Of a stretch of DNA of 64,000 nt, positions 43,696 to 52,812 are shown in pieces; positions within the stretch are counted from its first letter, which is position 1, and each line of letters begins with the position of its first letter. Made by a program: the position numbers and the translations under genes. The DNA is taken from assembly GCF_001423745.1 (NCBI RefSeq), contig NZ_LMPC01000002.1, forward strand, positions 135,260 through 199,259, given 5' to 3'. Source of the stretch: Arthrobacter sp. Leaf337. GTDB taxonomy: Bacteria; Actinomycetota; Actinomycetes; Actinomycetales; Micrococcaceae. The notes under the pieces were generated by a model, which worked only from the letters and a program-made list of their open reading frames with translations, did not search any database and had not been told where the DNA came from.

Positions 43696-46188
43696 ATGGA
43701 TATGTTGTTTGACCCCTACGCTGACGGACCGTTCAAGGCTGCCCCGCGAGCGGCAGCGCTCACCAAGTCGCGCCCCGGGGGCGGGGAAGAGCCGGCACTC
43801 TATGGGAACGGCGGGCAGGAATCCGACCGGGAACGGGCGCACCCGCGCCTGCCCGGGGCGGATGAACTCCTGCAGGGCCTCAACCCCCAGCAGGAGGAAG
43901 CGGTCAAGCATTCCGGCAGCGCACTGCTCATCGTGGCCGGAGCCGGATCGGGCAAGACCCGGGTTCTCAGCAACCGGATCGCGTACCTCATCGCCACCCG
44001 GCAGGCGCATCACGGTGAGATCCTGGCCATCACCTTCACCAACAAGGCGGCCGCGGAAATGCGGGAGCGCATCCAGGCGCTGGTCGGCGGCAAGGCCAAG
44101 ATCATGTGGATCTCCACGTTCCACTCGTCCTGCGTGCGCATCCTACGGCAGGAGGCCGCGAACGTCGGGCTGAAGTCCAACTTCTCCATCTATGACTCCG
44201 CGGACTCCCTCCGCCTCGTTACGCAGGTGTCCAAGAGCCTGGACCTTGATCCGAAGAAGTTCGCGCCCAAGGCCATCCAGCACAAGATCTCGGCGCTCAA
44301 GAACGAACTCATCGACGCCGATTCCTACACCTTGTCGGCCAACCACAACGATCCCTTCGAATCAGCCGTGGCCGACGTCTTCAAGGGCTACACCCAGCGG
44401 TTGCGCCAGGCCAACGCCATGGACTTTGACGACCTCATCGCCGAGACCGTCTACATGTTCCGCGCCTTCCCGGCGCTCGCCGAGTCCTACCGTCGGCGCT
44501 TCCGGCACGTCCTGGTGGACGAATACCAGGACACCAACCACGCCCAGTACGCACTGGTCCGCGAAATTGTGGGCGAGGGACCCGGGGCGTCCGAGCTGAC
44601 CGTGGTGGGCGACTCGGACCAGTCCATCTACGCCTTCCGCGGCGCCGATATCCGCAACATTGTGGAGTTCGAAAAGGACTACCCGAACGCCCGCACCATC
44701 AAGTTGGAACAGAACTACCGCTCCACCCAGAACATCCTGTCCGCCGCCAACTCGGTGATTTCCCGCAACCCCAACCGGCCGGAGAAGCGGCTCTGGACCG
44801 CCGAGGGCGAAGGCCACAAAATCATCGGCTACGTGGGCGAGAACGAACACGACGAAGCCCAATTCATCGCCAAGGAAATCGACCGGCTGCAGGACGAGGA
44901 CAACCTCCGTCCCGGCGACGTCGCCATCTTCTACCGCACCAACGCCCAGTCGCGCTCGATTGAAGACGTGCTGGTGCGCGTCGGGCTGCCGTACAAGGTG
45001 GTGGGCGGCACGCGCTTCTACGAGCGCAAGGAAATCAAGGACGCCCTCGCGTACCTGCGCGTCCTGGTCAACCCCGACGACGACGTCAACCTCCGGCGGG
45101 TGCTCAACGAGCCCAAACGCGGCATCGGCGACCGTGCCGAGGGTGCGGTGGCGGCCCTTGCCGAACGCGAACGCACGTCGTTCATGGCCGCCGCCCGCCG
45201 CGCCGACCACGCGCCCGGGATGGCAACGCGCTCGGTCAACGCCGTGCTTGGCTTCGTGAAACTGCTGGACGACCTCGCCGAGGTGGCCACCGGCTCCGGC
45301 GCGGCGGCAGCCCTGGAAGCCGTCCTGGAGCAGACCGGCTACCTTGCCGGCCTGCGGTCCAGCACGGATCCCCAGGACGAGTCCCGCGTGGAGAACCTCG
45401 CCGAACTCGTCGCCGTCGTGCGCGAATACGAACAGGAAAACCCCGAAGGATCCCTGGGCGCCTTCCTGGAGCAGGTCTCGCTCGTTGCGGACGCGGACCA
45501 GATCCCGGACGCCCCCGGCGCGGATATTGATGCCGCCGTCGCGGAAGCCAAACGGCTGGGCGTCGTCACGCTCATGACCCTCCACACGGCGAAGGGACTT
45601 GAGTTCCCGGTGGTGTTCCTCACCGGCATGGAGCACGGCCTCTTCCCGCACCAGCGGTCCGCCACGGATCCCAAGGAACTCGCGGAAGAGCGCCGGCTTG
45701 CCTACGTGGGCCTGACCCGTGCGCGGAAGCGACTGTACGTCACCCGCTCGGAGGTCCGCAGCATGTGGGGCCAGAGCCAGTACAACCCGGCCAGCCAGTT
45801 CATCGAGGAGATCCCGGCAGAACTGGTGGAATGGCGGCGCGAAGGCACCAGCCGCCAGGTCGGCGGCTGGGGGAGCGGCGCAGCCATCGGGTCCAGCCGG
45901 TACAGCGGCTCGTTCTGGGGCGCCGGCACAGCCCGAGGCAACGCTGCGAGCCCTTCCGCCGGCTTCAACGCCGACGTGCCCGCGGCCGTCGCGAAGAACC
46001 GCGTACAGCCGCAAAAGGAAGTGGTGGCCGTTAGCGTGGGGGACAAGGTCAACCACACAAGTTTCGGCAACGGCACGGTCCTGGCCGTTGAAGGCGCCGG
46101 CGACAAGACGGTCGCGAAGGTGAAGTTCAGCGTTGGCGAGAAGCGGCTATTGCTAAGGTACGCGCCGCTGACCAAACTGGACGCATAG
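43696..46188 (+). CDS. pcrA: ATP-dependent DNA helicase PcrA (UvrD family)
   Basis: 830 residues. Superfamily 1A helicase motifs are all present: Walker A AGAGSGKTRVLSNRI, Walker B VDEYQDTNHAQ, motif III VGDSDQSIYAFRGADIRNI, motif IV EQNYRST, and motifs V/VI TLHTAKGLEFPVV and AYVGLTRARKRL. The first about 60 residues are a Micrococcales-type extension. The C-terminal tail (KVNHTSFGNGTVLAVEGAGDKTVAKVKF) is the small Tudor-like domain PcrA uses to bind RNA polymerase. It acts 3' to 5' in repair and conflict resolution. TAGACT at 43681-43686 is its likely -10, 9 nt before the ATG. Confidence 0.96.
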   Translation: MDMLFDPYADGPFKAAPRAAALTKSRPGGGEEPALYGNGGQESDRERAHPRLPGADELLQGLNPQQEEAVKHSGSALLIVAGAGSGKTRVLSNRIAYLIATRQAHHGEILAITFTNKAAAEMRERIQALVGGKAKIMWISTFHSSCVRILRQEAANVGLKSNFSIYDSADSLRLVTQVSKSLDLDPKKFAPKAIQHKISALKNELIDADSYTLSANHNDPFESAVADVFKGYTQRLRQANAMDFDDLIAETVYMFRAFPALAESYRRRFRHVLVDEYQDTNHAQYALVREIVGEGPGASELTVVGDSDQSIYAFRGADIRNIVEFEKDYPNARTIKLEQNYRSTQNILSAANSVISRNPNRPEKRLWTAEGEGHKIIGYVGENEHDEAQFIAKEIDRLQDEDNLRPGDVAIFYRTNAQSRSIEDVLVRVGLPYKVVGGTRFYERKEIKDALAYLRVLVNPDDDVNLRRVLNEPKRGIGDRAEGAVAALAERERTSFMAAARRADHAPGMATRSVNAVLGFVKLLDDLAEVATGSGAAAALEAVLEQTGYLAGLRSSTDPQDESRVENLAELVAVVREYEQENPEGSLGAFLEQVSLVADADQIPDAPGADIDAAVAEAKRLGVVTLMTLHTAKGLEFPVVFLTGMEHGLFPHQRSATDPKELAEERRLAYVGLTRARKRLYVTRSEVRSMWGQSQYNPASQFIEEIPAELVEWRREGTSRQVGGWGSGAAIGSSRYSGSFWGAGTARGNAASPSAGFNADVPAAVAKNRVQPQKEVVAVSVGDKVNHTSFGNGTVLAVEGAGDKTVAKVKFSVGEKRLLLRYAPLTKLDA

Positions 46189-46243
46189 CGCCGCAGTCTC
46201 GCGGCGCGGAGCCGCTCAGGCTCAGAGCGAGTCCGGGGGGACC

Positions 46244-47575
46244 ATGAAGATCCTGTTCGCCAGCCAGGCCATTGACGGCCATTTCAATCCGATGACCGGC
46301 GTTGCCGTGCGGCTCAGGGAGCGCGGCCACGATGTCGGCTGGTACACGGGTCCTGTTTTTGAGGACAAACTTCGGAAGCTCGAGGTTCAGCACTTCCCGT
46401 TCCGCCGCGCCGTTGAGCACCGGGGCGACAACCTGAACGAGCTGTATCCGGAACGCGCCCGGCTCAAAGGTCCCAGGGCCATCGGATTCGACGGCGAAAA
46501 GATCTTTGCCAGCAACATCAGCAACTTCTTCGAGGACATCCGGGAGCTCCACGGCGACTTCCCATTCGATGTGGCCGTGGTGGACAGCTCCATGTTCATC
46601 CAGCGGCTGGTTTCAAGGTTGATGAGCACACCGGTGGTGACGTTTGTAGCGATTCCCAACATGGAAAGCGACCCGCTGGTGCCGCCGCTCTTCTTCGGTT
46701 TCAAACCGTCCCGCAACCTGGCCGAGAAAACCGCCCAGGCCGCCGCGGGGCTGCTGTCAGACAAGGTCATCCTCCGGCCGGCTAGCCAGAGCTACCGGCG
46801 GCAGCACGCGGCGTACGGCCAGGAGGTCCCCCGCCGGGGACGGCTGACCGACGAACCGTACCGCTGCGCGGCTGCCGTCATTCAGACAGGCCTGGAATCG
46901 CTGGACTTCCCGCGCCGGAACGTGAATCCGAAGGTCCACTACGTCGGCGCGCTTCTTCCCTACCGGGCACCGGAGGCTGTCGGTCCAGGGACGGACGGCG
47001 CCCGCTCAGCGGAGGCGGTGCCTGGTGAAGACCACGAATGGCCGCGGTCCTACCCGGCCACCATCGTGGTGACGCAGGGAACCGTGGACAACATAGACCA
47101 GAACAAGCTGATCGTCCCTGCGCTCGAAGCCGTGAAGGACATGGACGCGCTGGTGATCGTTGCCACCGGCGGACGCGGCACCGACGAATTGAAGGCCCGG
47201 TACCCGCAGCCCAACATCATCGTGCGCGACTATGTGGACTTCGCCAAAGTCTTCGAGTTCACCGATGTGTTCATCAGCAACGGCGGTTTTGGCGGCGTGC
47301 AGCTGAGCCTGTCCAAGGGCGTCCCGCTGGTGGTGTCCGGCATCAACGAGGGCAAGAGCGACGTCAATGCCCGGGTGGAGTACGCCGGCGTGGGCATCAG
47401 CCTGCGGACTGAGGCACCCAGGCCCGGCGACATAGCCCGGGCGGTGGCTGACGTCCTGGGTGATCCCGCCTGGAAGAGGCGGGCTGCCCAGATGCGGGAG
47501 CAGTTTGACCAGGCGGACCCCGCCGAGGCGGCTGCCGCCGTCGTCGAAGGTGCAGGGGCCGTCACCGGCTCCTAG
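46244..47575 (+). CDS. GT1-type glycosyltransferase (MGT-like)
   Basis: 443 residues with two Rossmann-like halves. The N-terminal acceptor-side motif is ASQAIDGHFNPMTGVAVRLRERGHDVGWYTGP. The C-terminal donor-binding region reads TIVVTQGTVDN, then VRDYVDFAKVFEFTDVFISNGGFGGVQLSLSKGVPLVV, the place of the HxGxxT/xxxE motif of UDP-glucuronosyl-like enzymes; here the catalytic-context His is replaced by Asn (SNGGFGG). It probably glycosylates a small molecule or lipid. It lies between pcrA and sucC, a spot where other actinobacteria have a peptidase or nothing. Confidence 0.82.
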   Translation: MKILFASQAIDGHFNPMTGVAVRLRERGHDVGWYTGPVFEDKLRKLEVQHFPFRRAVEHRGDNLNELYPERARLKGPRAIGFDGEKIFASNISNFFEDIRELHGDFPFDVAVVDSSMFIQRLVSRLMSTPVVTFVAIPNMESDPLVPPLFFGFKPSRNLAEKTAQAAAGLLSDKVILRPASQSYRRQHAAYGQEVPRRGRLTDEPYRCAAAVIQTGLESLDFPRRNVNPKVHYVGALLPYRAPEAVGPGTDGARSAEAVPGEDHEWPRSYPATIVVTQGTVDNIDQNKLIVPALEAVKDMDALVIVATGGRGTDELKARYPQPNIIVRDYVDFAKVFEFTDVFISNGGFGGVQLSLSKGVPLVVSGINEGKSDVNARVEYAGVGISLRTEAPRPGDIARAVADVLGDPAWKRRAAQMREQFDQADPAEAAAAVVEGAGAVTGS

Positions 47576-47598
47576 CCGGTGACGGCATAATGGAGCCC

Positions 47599-48297
47599 AT
47601 GCGACGGACTGTACCGGGGATCCTGGCCGCCCTCATCCTGCTGGCCTGCACTTCGTGCACCATCACCCGGGAGGACCCGGACTACGTCCCGCCGCCGCCG
47701 CTTCCCGCGCTGGAACAGCTCAAGCAGGCCCCGGTGGCGGACGCCGCCCCGTTCTCCGCGGGCGAAGGTGTGCTGAGTTTCGTCACTGCCGATCACAGCG
47801 CCGTCTGCTCGCTGACTTCGCAACGCGGCGAGCACATCAACCTGCCGTACGAGCAGAACGCCTATAGCGACGGCGCCAACAACAAGCTGGCAATCGTCCC
47901 TGTGGCCCACTGCGAACTCGCCGCATACCCCAAACCCGAGGCCGCCGACGTGACGGACGACTGTGCCGGCACCGGCCTGGGCTACCTCGGCGGCGCCGCG
48001 CTGCTCACTCCGGACAAGGCGACCTACGGGGAATGCCGCTCCGGCGTGACCCGGATGGAGGCGGAGTTCGGGCCCAAGGGCACCAAAGCCGGCCCCATCT
48101 CCCAGCTGCCCGTCCTGGCGGACGGACAGAACCTTGAGCGGAACGGCCTGCGCTGCTCGGCCTATAACGACGGCGTGGCCTGCGGAAACGTGTCTGCGGG
48201 CGTTGCTTTCTTCATTTCGCGGGACCATTACGAACTAGTTTCCGGAGAGGGCGCGGACCCCACCGTAACGCCGTCAGGGGCGCCAAAATCCCCGTAA
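47599..48297 (+). CDS. putative lipoprotein of unknown function
   Basis: 232 residues from ATG 47599 (GGAG 3-4 nt upstream; ATG 47590 lacks a site). A short basic N-terminus and hydrophobic core end in LLACTSC, with lipobox Cys17 or Cys20, so it is probably lipid-anchored. The body is rich in Pro at first (PPPPLP), then has six or so cysteines (AVCSLTSQR, VAHCELAAY, DDCAGTGLG, GECRSGV, RCSAYNDGVACG), suggesting disulfides outside the cell. No named family is recognised. It starts 23 bp after the glycosyltransferase, so it is likely co-transcribed. Confidence 0.75.
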   Translation: MRRTVPGILAALILLACTSCTITREDPDYVPPPPLPALEQLKQAPVADAAPFSAGEGVLSFVTADHSAVCSLTSQRGEHINLPYEQNAYSDGANNKLAIVPVAHCELAAYPKPEAADVTDDCAGTGLGYLGGAALLTPDKATYGECRSGVTRMEAEFGPKGTKAGPISQLPVLADGQNLERNGLRCSAYNDGVACGNVSAGVAFFISRDHYELVSGEGADPTVTPSGAPKSP

Positions 48298-48521
48298 TCT
48301 AGGGGTTTTTCTACGCTCCATAGAATAGTGTCCTTACTCACATAACGGGTACTCTGGAACGGGCCGGTCCGAAGAAAGGACTAGAGTTCCGAGAGGAGCA
48401 TTGCGCCGTGTGGCTCGTTTCCTAACCTGTCGCAGGGTGCGTTTATTCCGCAGCCCGGTAACCACGATTACGTGGGGTCCGGCTGTACAGAAACTACTTC
48501 GACGTAGAAGGACACTAAACC

Positions 48522-49691
48522 GTGGACCTGTTTGAATATCAGGCGCGCGATATGTTCGAGGCGCACGGTGTACCCGTGCTTGCTGGCATCGTGGCGCACA
48601 CCCCTGAAGAAGCAAAGGCAGCTGCCGAGAAGATCGGCGGCGTAACTGTCGTCAAGGCACAGGTTAAGGTCGGTGGCCGCGGCAAGGCCGGCGGCGTTAA
48701 GGTCGCAAAGACCGCCGATGAGGCGCTGGAGCACTCCACCAACATCCTGGGCATGGACATCAAGGGCCACACGGTCAACAAGGTCATGATTGCCCAGGGC
48801 GCGGACATCGCCGAGGAATACTACTTCTCCGTCCTTCTGGACCGGGCCAACCGCAACTACCTGGCCATGTGCTCGGTTGAAGGCGGCATGGAAATCGAAC
48901 AGCTCGCCGTCGAACGCCCCGACGCCCTGGCCAAGGTCGCCATCGATCCCGCAGTGGGCATCGACCAGGCCAAGGCCGACGAAATCGTTGCCGCTGCCGG
49001 CTTCGCTGAGGAACTGCGCGGCAAAGTCGCCGACGTCATCCTGAAGCTCTGGGACGTTTTCAAGAAGGAAGACGCCACCCTGGTGGAGGTCAACCCGCTG
49101 GTCAAGACCGGCGCCGGCGACATCGTTGCCCTTGACGGCAAGGTGACCCTGGACGAGAACGCCGATTTCCGGCACGCCAAGCACGCACTCCTGGAAGACA
49201 AGGACGCTGCTGACCCGCTCGAGGCCAAGGCCAAGGCGCAGGACCTGAACTACGTCAAGCTGGACGGCGAAGTCGGCATCATCGGCAACGGCGCCGGCCT
49301 GGTCATGTCCACCCTGGACGTCGTTGCCTACGCCGGTGAAAACCACGGCAACGTCAAGCCGGCCAACTTCCTGGACATCGGCGGCGGAGCCTCCGCCGAG
49401 GTCATGGCAGCCGGCCTGGACGTCATCCTGGGCGACGAGCAGGTCAAGTCCGTGTTCGTGAACGTCTTCGGCGGAATCACCGCCTGTGACGCAGTGGCCA
49501 AGGGCATCGTCGGAGCACTGGCCGAGCTGGGCCACTCCGCGAACAAGCCGCTGGTCGTCCGCCTCGACGGAAACAACGTCGAGGAAGGCCGCCGCATCCT
49601 GGCCGAGGCCAACCACCCGCTGGTTACCCTGGCCGCCACCATGGACGAGGGCGCCGACAAGGCCGCCGAGCTCGCCAACGCAGCTAAGTAA
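48522..49691 (+). CDS. sucC: succinate-CoA ligase (ADP-forming), beta subunit
   Basis: 389 residues. ATP-grasp domain at residues 1-220 ([65 protein letters not shown]) and CoA-ligase domain after it ([41 protein letters not shown]). With SucD it makes succinate and ATP from succinyl-CoA in the TCA cycle. GTG 48522 follows GAAGGA 10 nt upstream. A 224-bp leader region precedes it, containing a second strong GAGAGGAG site at 48391-48398 that no recognised gene uses. Confidence 0.97.
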   Translation: MDLFEYQARDMFEAHGVPVLAGIVAHTPEEAKAAAEKIGGVTVVKAQVKVGGRGKAGGVKVAKTADEALEHSTNILGMDIKGHTVNKVMIAQGADIAEEYYFSVLLDRANRNYLAMCSVEGGMEIEQLAVERPDALAKVAIDPAVGIDQAKADEIVAAAGFAEELRGKVADVILKLWDVFKKEDATLVEVNPLVKTGAGDIVALDGKVTLDENADFRHAKHALLEDKDAADPLEAKAKAQDLNYVKLDGEVGIIGNGAGLVMSTLDVVAYAGENHGNVKPANFLDIGGGASAEVMAAGLDVILGDEQVKSVFVNVFGGITACDAVAKGIVGALAELGHSANKPLVVRLDGNNVEEGRRILAEANHPLVTLAATMDEGADKAAELANAAK

Positions 49692-49702
49692 AGGGACGCA
49701 CC

Positions 49703-50605
49703 ATGTCTATCTATCTGAACAAGGACTCCAAGGTCATCGTCCAGGGCATCACCGGCGGCGAAGGCACCAAGCACACCGCCCTGATGCTCAAGGCCGGCAC
49801 CAACGTTGTTGGCGGCGTCAACGCCCGCAAGGCCGGCACCACGGTCCTGCACGGCGATAACGAAATCACCGTTTTCGGCACCGTCAAGGAAGCCATGGCC
49901 GAGACCGGCGCCGACGTCTCCATCGTCTTCGTCCCCCCGGCATTCACCAAGGACGCCGTCGTTGAAGCCATCGAGGCCGGCATCGGCCTGGTCGTTGTCA
50001 TCACCGAAGGCGTGCCGGTCCAGGACTCCGCCGAGTTCTGGGCACTGGCTCAGTCCACGGTTGACGCCAACGGCAAGCAGGTCACCCGCATCATCGGACC
50101 GAACTGCCCCGGCATCATCACCCCGGGCGAGGCCCTCGTGGGCATCACCCCGGCAAACATCACGGGCAAGGGCCCCATCGGCCTGGTCTCCAAGTCCGGT
50201 ACCTTGACCTACCAGATGATGTACGAACTGCGCGACCTGGGCTTCTCCACCGCCATCGGCATCGGCGGCGACCCCGTCATCGGCACCACGCACATCGATG
50301 CACTGGAAGCCTTCGAAGCCGACCCCGAGACCAAGGCGATCGTCATGATCGGCGAGATCGGCGGCGACGCCGAAGAGCGTGCCGCTGACTACATCAAGGC
50401 TCACGTCACCAAGCCGGTTGTAGGCTACGTGGCAGGCTTCACCGCTCCGGAAGGTAAGACCATGGGCCACGCAGGCGCCATCGTCTCCGGTTCCGCGGGC
50501 ACCGCACAGGCCAAGAAGGAAGCCCTCGAGGCTGCCGGCGTCAAGGTCGGCAAGACGCCGTCCGAGACCGCCAAGCTCCTGCGCGAGGTCTTCGCGACCC
50601 TCTAG
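49703..50605 (+). CDS. sucD: succinate-CoA ligase, alpha subunit
   Basis: 300 residues, complete. The CoA-binding domain has [33 protein letters not shown] and the nucleotide-site loop [12 protein letters not shown]. The active-site histidine lies in [14 protein letters not shown] and is phosphorylated during catalysis. It is the partner of SucC, whose stop is 11 bp upstream, so the two form an operon. A long composite hairpin follows the stop and should end the transcript. Confidence 0.97.
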   Translation: MSIYLNKDSKVIVQGITGGEGTKHTALMLKAGTNVVGGVNARKAGTTVLHGDNEITVFGTVKEAMAETGADVSIVFVPPAFTKDAVVEAIEAGIGLVVVITEGVPVQDSAEFWALAQSTVDANGKQVTRIIGPNCPGIITPGEALVGITPANITGKGPIGLVSKSGTLTYQMMYELRDLGFSTAIGIGGDPVIGTTHIDALEAFEADPETKAIVMIGEIGGDAEERAADYIKAHVTKPVVGYVAGFTAPEGKTMGHAGAIVSGSAGTAQAKKEALEAAGVKVGKTPSETAKLLREVFATL

Positions 50606-50638
50606 GTCACGCCCCTCCACGCAGAAACGTTTTAGAGT

Positions 50639-50692
50639 ACGACGGCGTCCGGCCGCCTTCCCCAGGAAGGCAACCGGACGCCGTCGTGCTTT
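50639..50692 (+). terminator. terminator after sucCD
   Basis: A 14-bp perfect outer stem, ACGACGGCGTCCGG / CCGGACGCCGTCGT (50639-50652 and 50674-50687), encloses a second hairpin, GCCTTCC-CCA-GGAAGGC, and is followed by GCTTT. It may work in both directions, as the next gene converges on it. Confidence 0.85.
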
Positions 50693-50779
50693 AACCGGCA
50701 GTTCCCGGCGCCCACATCCGCGGCAGCGCGAACGGACAGTTGGGCCCCCCGGACGGACGGCCCCAAGTGTCCGTTCGCG

Positions 50780-51253
50780 CTATTTGCCGAGCAGCTCGTC
50801 CAGTTGGTCGTAGCCGGCGGCGATGCCGGACTCCATGCCGTCGGTGAGGAACTTCTCCCGGGCCTCGACGCTGGGGTATACGGACCGGCCGGTGAGCCTG
50901 GAGCGTCCCCCCGGCAGGTCCTGGAACGTGGCGAATTCCAGCGTGACGGTGTCCGGGTAGCCCTCGTACTCGAAGGTCTGCAGCACGAAGGCGTTCTCGC
51001 GGACCGTGTGGAAGACGCCCCGGAAGGCGTGCTGGCGGCCGTCCCGGCCCTCCTGCACGAAGCGGTACGTTCCGCCCGTGCGGCAGTCAAAGACGTCGAT
51101 CCTCGTGCTCAGTTCCCGCGGTCCGATCCATTGCCGGAAGGCCTCCGCATCGGAGTGGGCGCGGAAGACGGCTGCCGCCGGGTAATCAAACTCCCGCTCG
51201 GAGTCCACAAAGGGCACATTCTCCGGGGCCACGAGCTTCAGTGCGTTGCTCAT
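50780..51253 (-). CDS. SRPBCC (AHSA1-type) protein, second copy
   Basis: 157 residues from ATG 51253. AHSA1/START-like fold: VDSEREFDYPAAAVFRAHSDAEAFRQWIGPR, DCRTGGTYRFVQEGRDG, FRGVFHTVRENAFVLQTFEYEGYPD, SRLTGRSVYPSVEAREKFLTDGMESG. It is clearly a paralogue of the gene upstream, roughly half identical by eye, with matching MSNxLKL starts. Such proteins bind hydrophobic ligands and often accompany ArsR regulators. The ATG overlaps the upstream stop by 4 bases. Ligand unknown. Confidence 0.88.
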   Translation of the reverse strand: MSNALKLVAPENVPFVDSEREFDYPAAAVFRAHSDAEAFRQWIGPRELSTRIDVFDCRTGGTYRFVQEGRDGRQHAFRGVFHTVRENAFVLQTFEYEGYPDTVTLEFATFQDLPGGRSRLTGRSVYPSVEAREKFLTDGMESGIAAGYDQLDELLGK

Positions 51254-51792
51254 GCCGTCACCTTTCCGGCCTCCGACTGGCCCGTGGCGGAGGTGCCCGT
51301 GACCAAGGTGCCCGCGGCGGCGCCGCTGAGGAGCTCGTCGAGCCGCTCGTAGCCCTCCGTCATGCCGCCCTCCATGCCGGACTGCGCCATCCCGTCGCGG
51401 GCCTCCTGGCTGGGGTAGACGGAGTGGCCTGTCAGACGGCACCGGCCGCCGCCCAGGTCCTCGAAGGTGAGGTACTCGATGCTGACCACGTCCGGGTAAC
51501 CGTCGAACTCGAATGTCTGGACGGCGAACTCGTTCTCGCGGACAGTGTGGAAGATGCCGTTGAAGCCGTAGCTTTGACCGTCGGGGGCGGTGTGCGTATA
51601 GCGGTAGCTTCCGCCGGTCCGGAAATCGTAGTGGTCGATGTCCATCCGGAGGCCGCGGGGGCCAAGCCACTGCGCGATCAGCTCGGGCTCCTTGTGGGCA
51701 CGGAAGACGTCAGCCACCGGGAAATCGAACTCCCGCTCGTACTCGATGAAGGGCTGCCCCTCCGGAACAGTGAGTTTCAGGGAATTGCTCAT
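51250..51792 (-). CDS. SRPBCC (AHSA1-type) protein, first copy
   Basis: 180 residues from ATG 51792, which overlaps the ArsR stop by one base (TGATG); GTG 51795 is an alternative. Same fold as the next gene: IEYEREFDFPVADVFRAHKEPELIAQWLGPR, DFRTGGSYRYTH, FNGIFHTVRENEFAVQTFEFDGYPD, LTGHSVYPSQEARDGMAQ. A C-terminal tail of about 25 residues (GAAAGTLVTGTSATGQSE) is absent from the paralogue. It is in the arsR-SRPBCC-SRPBCC operon, likely induced when ArsR is released. Confidence 0.88.
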   Translation of the reverse strand: MSNSLKLTVPEGQPFIEYEREFDFPVADVFRAHKEPELIAQWLGPRGLRMDIDHYDFRTGGSYRYTHTAPDGQSYGFNGIFHTVRENEFAVQTFEFDGYPDVVSIEYLTFEDLGGGRCRLTGHSVYPSQEARDGMAQSGMEGGMTEGYERLDELLSGAAAGTLVTGTSATGQSEAGKVTA

Positions 51793-52151
51793 CACGAATC
51801 CTTTGCCTGGGTGCCGCGTGAGGCGGCATTTGCTTGAAGCACGGCATCAAGGCTGCGGAACTGCCCCTCGCGGACCAGCCGGTACTGGTCGATCCATGCG
51901 GTGAGCGCCTCCAGCCGTGCGGGGTTCAGGTGGACGGGCCTGCGCTGGGCGTCACGCGTGCGCGTGACCAGCTGTGCCTGCTCGAGGACCTGGATGTGCT
52001 TCGAGACCGCCTGCTTGGTGATCGCGAAGGGTTCCGCCAGTTCGTTTACGGTGGCCGGGCCCCGGCTGAGCCGGGAGATGATGCGGCGGCGGACCGGGTC
52101 GGCGAGGGCCAGGAAGGCTGCATCGAGCAGTTCGTCGTCGCCGGTGTCCAT
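51792..52151 (-). CDS. ArsR-family winged-helix repressor
   Basis: 119 residues. Winged HTH with FLALADPVRRRIISRLSRGPATVNELAEPF, the recognition helix ITKQAVSKHIQVLEQAQLV and the wing RTRDAQRRPVHLNP. No CxC or other obvious metal-binding Cys pair, so it is not a classical metal sensor; it fits the class that controls SRPBCC genes. It is the first gene of the operon, and a CAAC-N6-GTTG palindrome lies 70 bp upstream over the likely -35, suggesting autorepression. Confidence 0.92.
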   Translation of the reverse strand: MDTGDDELLDAAFLALADPVRRRIISRLSRGPATVNELAEPFAITKQAVSKHIQVLEQAQLVTRTRDAQRRPVHLNPARLEALTAWIDQYRLVREGQFRSLDAVLQANAASRGTQAKDS

Positions 52152-52221
52152 GGCCTGCCAATCACCCCGCCCCGTTGCCTGGTGTCAAAACAGTGAATAT
52201 GTAATCAATCAATTGCTTTAT

Positions 52222-52235
52222 CAACCTCTTAGTTG
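52222..52235. promoter_or_regulatory. candidate ArsR operator
   Basis: CAAC-CTCTTA-GTTG, a palindrome in an AT-rich stretch. On the minus strand it touches TTGATA, which with CATATT 17 bp downstream gives a reasonable promoter for the arsR operon. Confidence 0.45.
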
Positions 52236-52308
52236 TTTAAGGCTACGCCCGAAGCGGGAACGCTGGCAAGGGGCCATTTCCGGCGGGTCTTGTTCTTCGC
52301 CGATGTAC

Positions 52309-52330
52309 TTTGTTAGTATGTCAGGACAAA
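52309..52330. promoter_or_regulatory. operator-like element upstream of tautomerase gene
   Basis: TTTGT-N12-ACAAA dyad containing TGTCAGGACA (52319-52328). It overlaps a TAGTAT -10 box (52314-52319), which has TTGTTC 18 bp upstream. The element matches the one before iolC at 19 of 24 positions. Confidence 0.55.
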
Positions 52331-52347
52331 CTACTGAAGGAGCTAAC

Positions 52348-52752
52348 GTGCCGCTGGTACGAATTGATGTGAACCAGGGGCGCAGCCCCGAGGATCTGCG
52401 CCGCCTCAGTCGGGGGATCCATGATGCGATCCTGGCCGAGTACGGGATTCCGGAGCGCGACTATTTCCACGTCCTCACCGAACACTCCCGCGGGCAGATC
52501 TTCGCCCAGGATGCCGGACTCGGCTTTGAGCGCACGCCGGATGTGGTGATGATCCAGATCTTTACCCAGGGCGGCCGGAGCCAGGAGGCGAAACAGTCGC
52601 TCTTTGCAGCCATCGCCGGAAGGTTGGCGGAGCTGGGAGTGGCCGGTGAGGATGTGTTCATCGGGTACGTGGAGAACACTGCCGGCGACTGGTCGTTCGG
52701 CTTCGGGCGGGCCCAGTATGTCACCGGCGAGCTGGCCGTTCCGCGGAAATAA
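52348..52752 (+). CDS. tautomerase superfamily protein
   Basis: 134 residues from GTG 52348, with GAAGGAG 6 nt upstream. Pro follows the start codon (MPLVRIDVNQGRS), giving the N-terminal catalytic proline of 4-oxalocrotonate tautomerase/MSAD-type enzymes after Met removal. Other features are SRGIHDAILAEYGIPERDYFHVLTEH, FERTPDVVMIQIF and DVFIGYVENTAGDWSFGFG. Length and pattern fit the Tautomerase_2 group. Its promoter shares an operator-like element with the iol operon that begins 209 bp downstream, suggesting it belongs to the same regulon. Substrate unknown. Confidence 0.85.
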   Translation: MPLVRIDVNQGRSPEDLRRLSRGIHDAILAEYGIPERDYFHVLTEHSRGQIFAQDAGLGFERTPDVVMIQIFTQGGRSQEAKQSLFAAIAGRLAELGVAGEDVFIGYVENTAGDWSFGFGRAQYVTGELAVPRK

Positions 52753-52812
52753 TCCCCGCCCTGAGCCTGCGATGTGCGGCCCGGGGGCTGCCGTTTCGGT
52801 GCGCTATGCCAA

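Noticed and set aside
44362..46056. 564-codon frame antisense to pcrA
   Set aside because: Shadow of an intact helicase with all motifs; low-complexity product.
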